A stretch of 64,000 nucleotides of DNA. Source: Hydnum rufescens UP504. Its lineage: Eukaryota > Basidiomycota > Agaricomycetes > Cantharellales > Hydnaceae. The notes under the pieces are model-generated. The model was not told the DNA's origin. It did not search any database and saw only the letters and a program-made list of their open reading frames with translations. Below, piece after piece: positions 62,299-64,000 of this stretch (the stretch's first letter is position 1; each line of letters opens with the position of its first letter). The DNA is taken from contig MU128977.1 in NCBI GenBank assembly GCA_014904985.1, forward strand, positions 180,072 to 244,071, read 5' to 3'. The translations under genes were made by a program, and so were the position numbers.

Positions 62299-62821
62299 TC
62301 ACTTTTGGTATGACCAGACGTTGCGTAGCACTGCAAAAAAAAAGGAACCCACCGGGCACTCGAGATTAGTCTATCTGAAAAGAGGAAAAAGGGGTGGCGG
62401 GCAAGAGCTTACACCCTGCTTTTGTGGCAAGCCGGTTGATGCTGTCATCGCTTTCCCCGTCAGCCCGAACCTGGCCACATAGCGCAAACGAAGTGGAGGT
62501 GGGCAGCATTTTGCCATCGGCATCAACGTCGGCGATGGAAATTTGGACGGATGCGTGGTCCTTGGCGATGATCAGTCGGTCTTGCGAAGAAGAAAAAAAA
62601 AGAACGAGAACGAGAACAAGAGTAACAACCAAGGGGGGTCATTTCAGCATTTTCCACCACAAACAGAAGAGAGATAATTCGATCAGTTACGAACTTGTGG
62701 CGGAGCATTTGCGAGGAACATAAAGGTCGACGAGAACACCCTGGGGGAAGCAAGCAACTTGTTAAGGAAAAAAAAAGGGCCGATGCACTGAAGCATGGCT
62801 ATTGACCTGGTCGTTTTCCAT
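62299..62821 (-). CDS. RPS21: ribosomal protein eS21 (RPS21)
   Basis: Small-subunit cytosolic ribosomal protein. Four exons: MENDQ (from ATG 62821); GVLVDLYVPRKCSAT; then RLIIAKDHASVQISIADVDA and DGKMLPTSTSFALCGQVRAD with GESDDSINRLATKAG; and finally LLRNVWSYQK with the stop at 62299. The product is about 87 residues, the family's usual length. The first exon covers only five codons, as is common in fungal ribosomal protein genes. Introns contain long pyrimidine or T runs before their acceptors. Tail-to-tail with the aminopeptidase (152 bp between stops). No frame break seen. Confidence 0.96.
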
Positions 62822-63143
62822 TTTGAAGTTGAGAGGAGAGACTGACACGTTTCGGAAGCAAATATCGGAAAACTGCTGTATAGTTCTACCCTTCGGGAAT
62901 TGGTGGTACAAACAAGTTCTAATGACAGATCGCGTTCGAAGGCATCGCTGGGACCCGCGGGAACGGATTATCGATCCCAACCACATCCTTGCCTCCCTCG
63001 TCTTCTGGTTCGTCTCAACAATCTTACACACTCGGATCTGAGCTCTCGGGGCCACGTTCGAGTCTGAATCACCTTCTATTGCCAAGACTGTTGGGGATCG
63101 ATCATCAGACGAGACCATCAACGGAATCAAGATACGTCTCCCG
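62822..63143. other. divergent promoter region
   Basis: Between eS21 and the FunK1-like gene. A plus-strand frame in line with the latter is open from about 63051, just after a TGA, so a further upstream exon may lie here. Nothing else is supported. Confidence 0.4.
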
Positions 63144-64000
63144 ATGTGGTCTTCGGAAGGAAGGGAACAAGCACACTATGAATCTGTGTTGAGCACAATC
63201 AATGTAATCCGCGATGTCCTGAGAGAATGCGACACACCCAGCGGGTTATGCGACGATCATGGCCTATTCGCCTACGCGGATCGCGCAGTGATCGACCGTC
63301 TGGACAGTGCCCATGCTGTCAAGCCGGATCTTATTCTTGCGCGACGAACAGAGCTGGGAGAAAATGAAAGAGTGAGAATGCGGAACGTAGACGTGGTAGT
63401 AGAGGTCAAGAGCGACTGGTCGAATCTGGTCACACAGGCTGCAATGTATGCTCCCGCGGTGTTGTATTCAAACTGGACGGGGCGGTTTGGTCTTGTGATT
63501 AGAGTGAATCATAAGACGCTGCTGGCTCGTTTCATGTTCTCTCACATCGACGCCAGAACTGGAGACTATATTCAGCTGCAAGAATCCCGTGGATGTCGGC
63601 TTCTTTCCTGCAGCCCCGCAGGATGGCCCATTCGCAGACGGTCCCCCACTCTTGAGTCGGACTCGATTACGCGGGCGTGCTAGTCAAGCCCCACTTTTGT
63701 CACGAAACGAAAACACTAATCCACACCACTCGGAGGCACCCTGTTCCCAGCAAATCATTTACCAGTGCGAGGATCAGCTCGCCTTGCGAAAGTGTCTAGA
63801 TGCCAACTACAAGCCTGGCCCACTCCGCCAAACCCTCCTCCCCGGAGCAATCAAACCTGTGCTCGCGGGCCTGTGACAAAAATATCACTATGCCCCGCGA
63901 CGACACAAGAATAGTGACTGAGAAAAATGCTTCAGAAGATGACACTCGCCCTGGCATCAAGGAAGCCTCCGCAGGCGCTTGTGCCGCCTATGAGTACGGA
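63144..64000 (+). CDS. FunK1-like protein, N-terminal part, cut by window edge
   Basis: The frame reads IKIRLPMWSSEGREQ just upstream of and across ATG 63144, then VLSTINVIRDVLRECDTPSG, VKPDLILARR, VDVVVEVKSDWSNLVTQAAM and RFGLVIRVNHKTLLARFMFS. This resembles the N-terminal region found before the kinase domain in FunK1 proteins, a kinase-like family expanded in mushroom-forming fungi. KPD followed about 23 residues later by EVK also has the layout of a PD-(D/E)xK nuclease-fold core. The real start may lie upstream, because the frame is open back to about 63051 without ATG. A second frame (63589-63876) suggests an intron or a break near 63590. No kinase motifs are reached before the window ends, so the assignment stays tentative. 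Confidence 0.5.

Noticed and set aside
1..64000. A CRISPR array, prophage or bacterial operon
   Set aside because: No regularly spaced repeats, no ribosome-binding sites and pervasive spliceosomal introns. The DNA is eukaryotic.

Overview
The window is nuclear DNA of a filamentous basidiomycete, most likely an agaricomycete. Genes are dense, lie on both strands and are cut by many 45-70 bp GT-AG introns. The gene set is fungal: a glyoxal-oxidase-type copper radical oxidase, a Zn2Cys6 regulator, a LIM protein, a cytochrome b5-acyl-CoA dehydrogenase fusion and a FunK1-like protein, next to conserved eukaryotic genes. I see no rRNA, no convincing tRNA and no CRISPR array. The species cannot be named from sequence alone.

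Layout. 0.4-2.5 kb: a WD40 protein (-) and a weak ORF. 2.5-6.5 kb: glutamine synthetase-like enzyme (+), mitochondrial ribosomal protein bL27m (-), SKP1 (+). 8.0-10.0 kb: GPI10 mannosyltransferase (-). 12.0-14.4 kb: copper radical oxidase with an extra N-terminal domain (+). 14.8-20.6 kb: PNO1 (-) and, divergently, a Sac/hSac2 phosphoinositide phosphatase (+). 20.8-24.3 kb: Zn2Cys6 regulator (+). 24.7-26.9 kb: triple-LIM protein (+). 30.3-33.7 kb: ADGF-type adenosine deaminase (+) and MOG1 (-). 34.3-41.6 kb: three unrecognised proteins (+), namely an acidic-repeat protein, an orphan of about 240 residues and a large disordered nuclear-type protein. 41.9-50.3 kb: two tandem cytochrome b5-acyl-CoA dehydrogenase paralogs (-) around a gene-poor spacer. 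51.26-54.72 kb: a complete hAT DNA transposon with 8-bp target-site duplication. 55.1-62.1 kb: NDC80 and an M1 aminopeptidase (+). 62.3-62.8 kb: ribosomal protein eS21 (-). 63.1 kb to the edge: a FunK1-like protein (+).

The genes do not form one pathway. They cover proteostasis, translation, the kinetochore and cell cycle, membrane lipid signalling, GPI-anchor synthesis and extracellular peroxide generation. No secondary-metabolite or defence cluster is apparent.

Two patterns run through the window. First, about a dozen coding regions, including essential genes, show one- or two-base breaks of frame, mostly shortened mono- or dinucleotide runs. I read these as probable assembly errors rather than pseudogenes. 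Second, several genes use very small exons (7, 9, 11, 16 and 17 nt), and the zinc-binding motif of the aminopeptidase is assembled from three exons.
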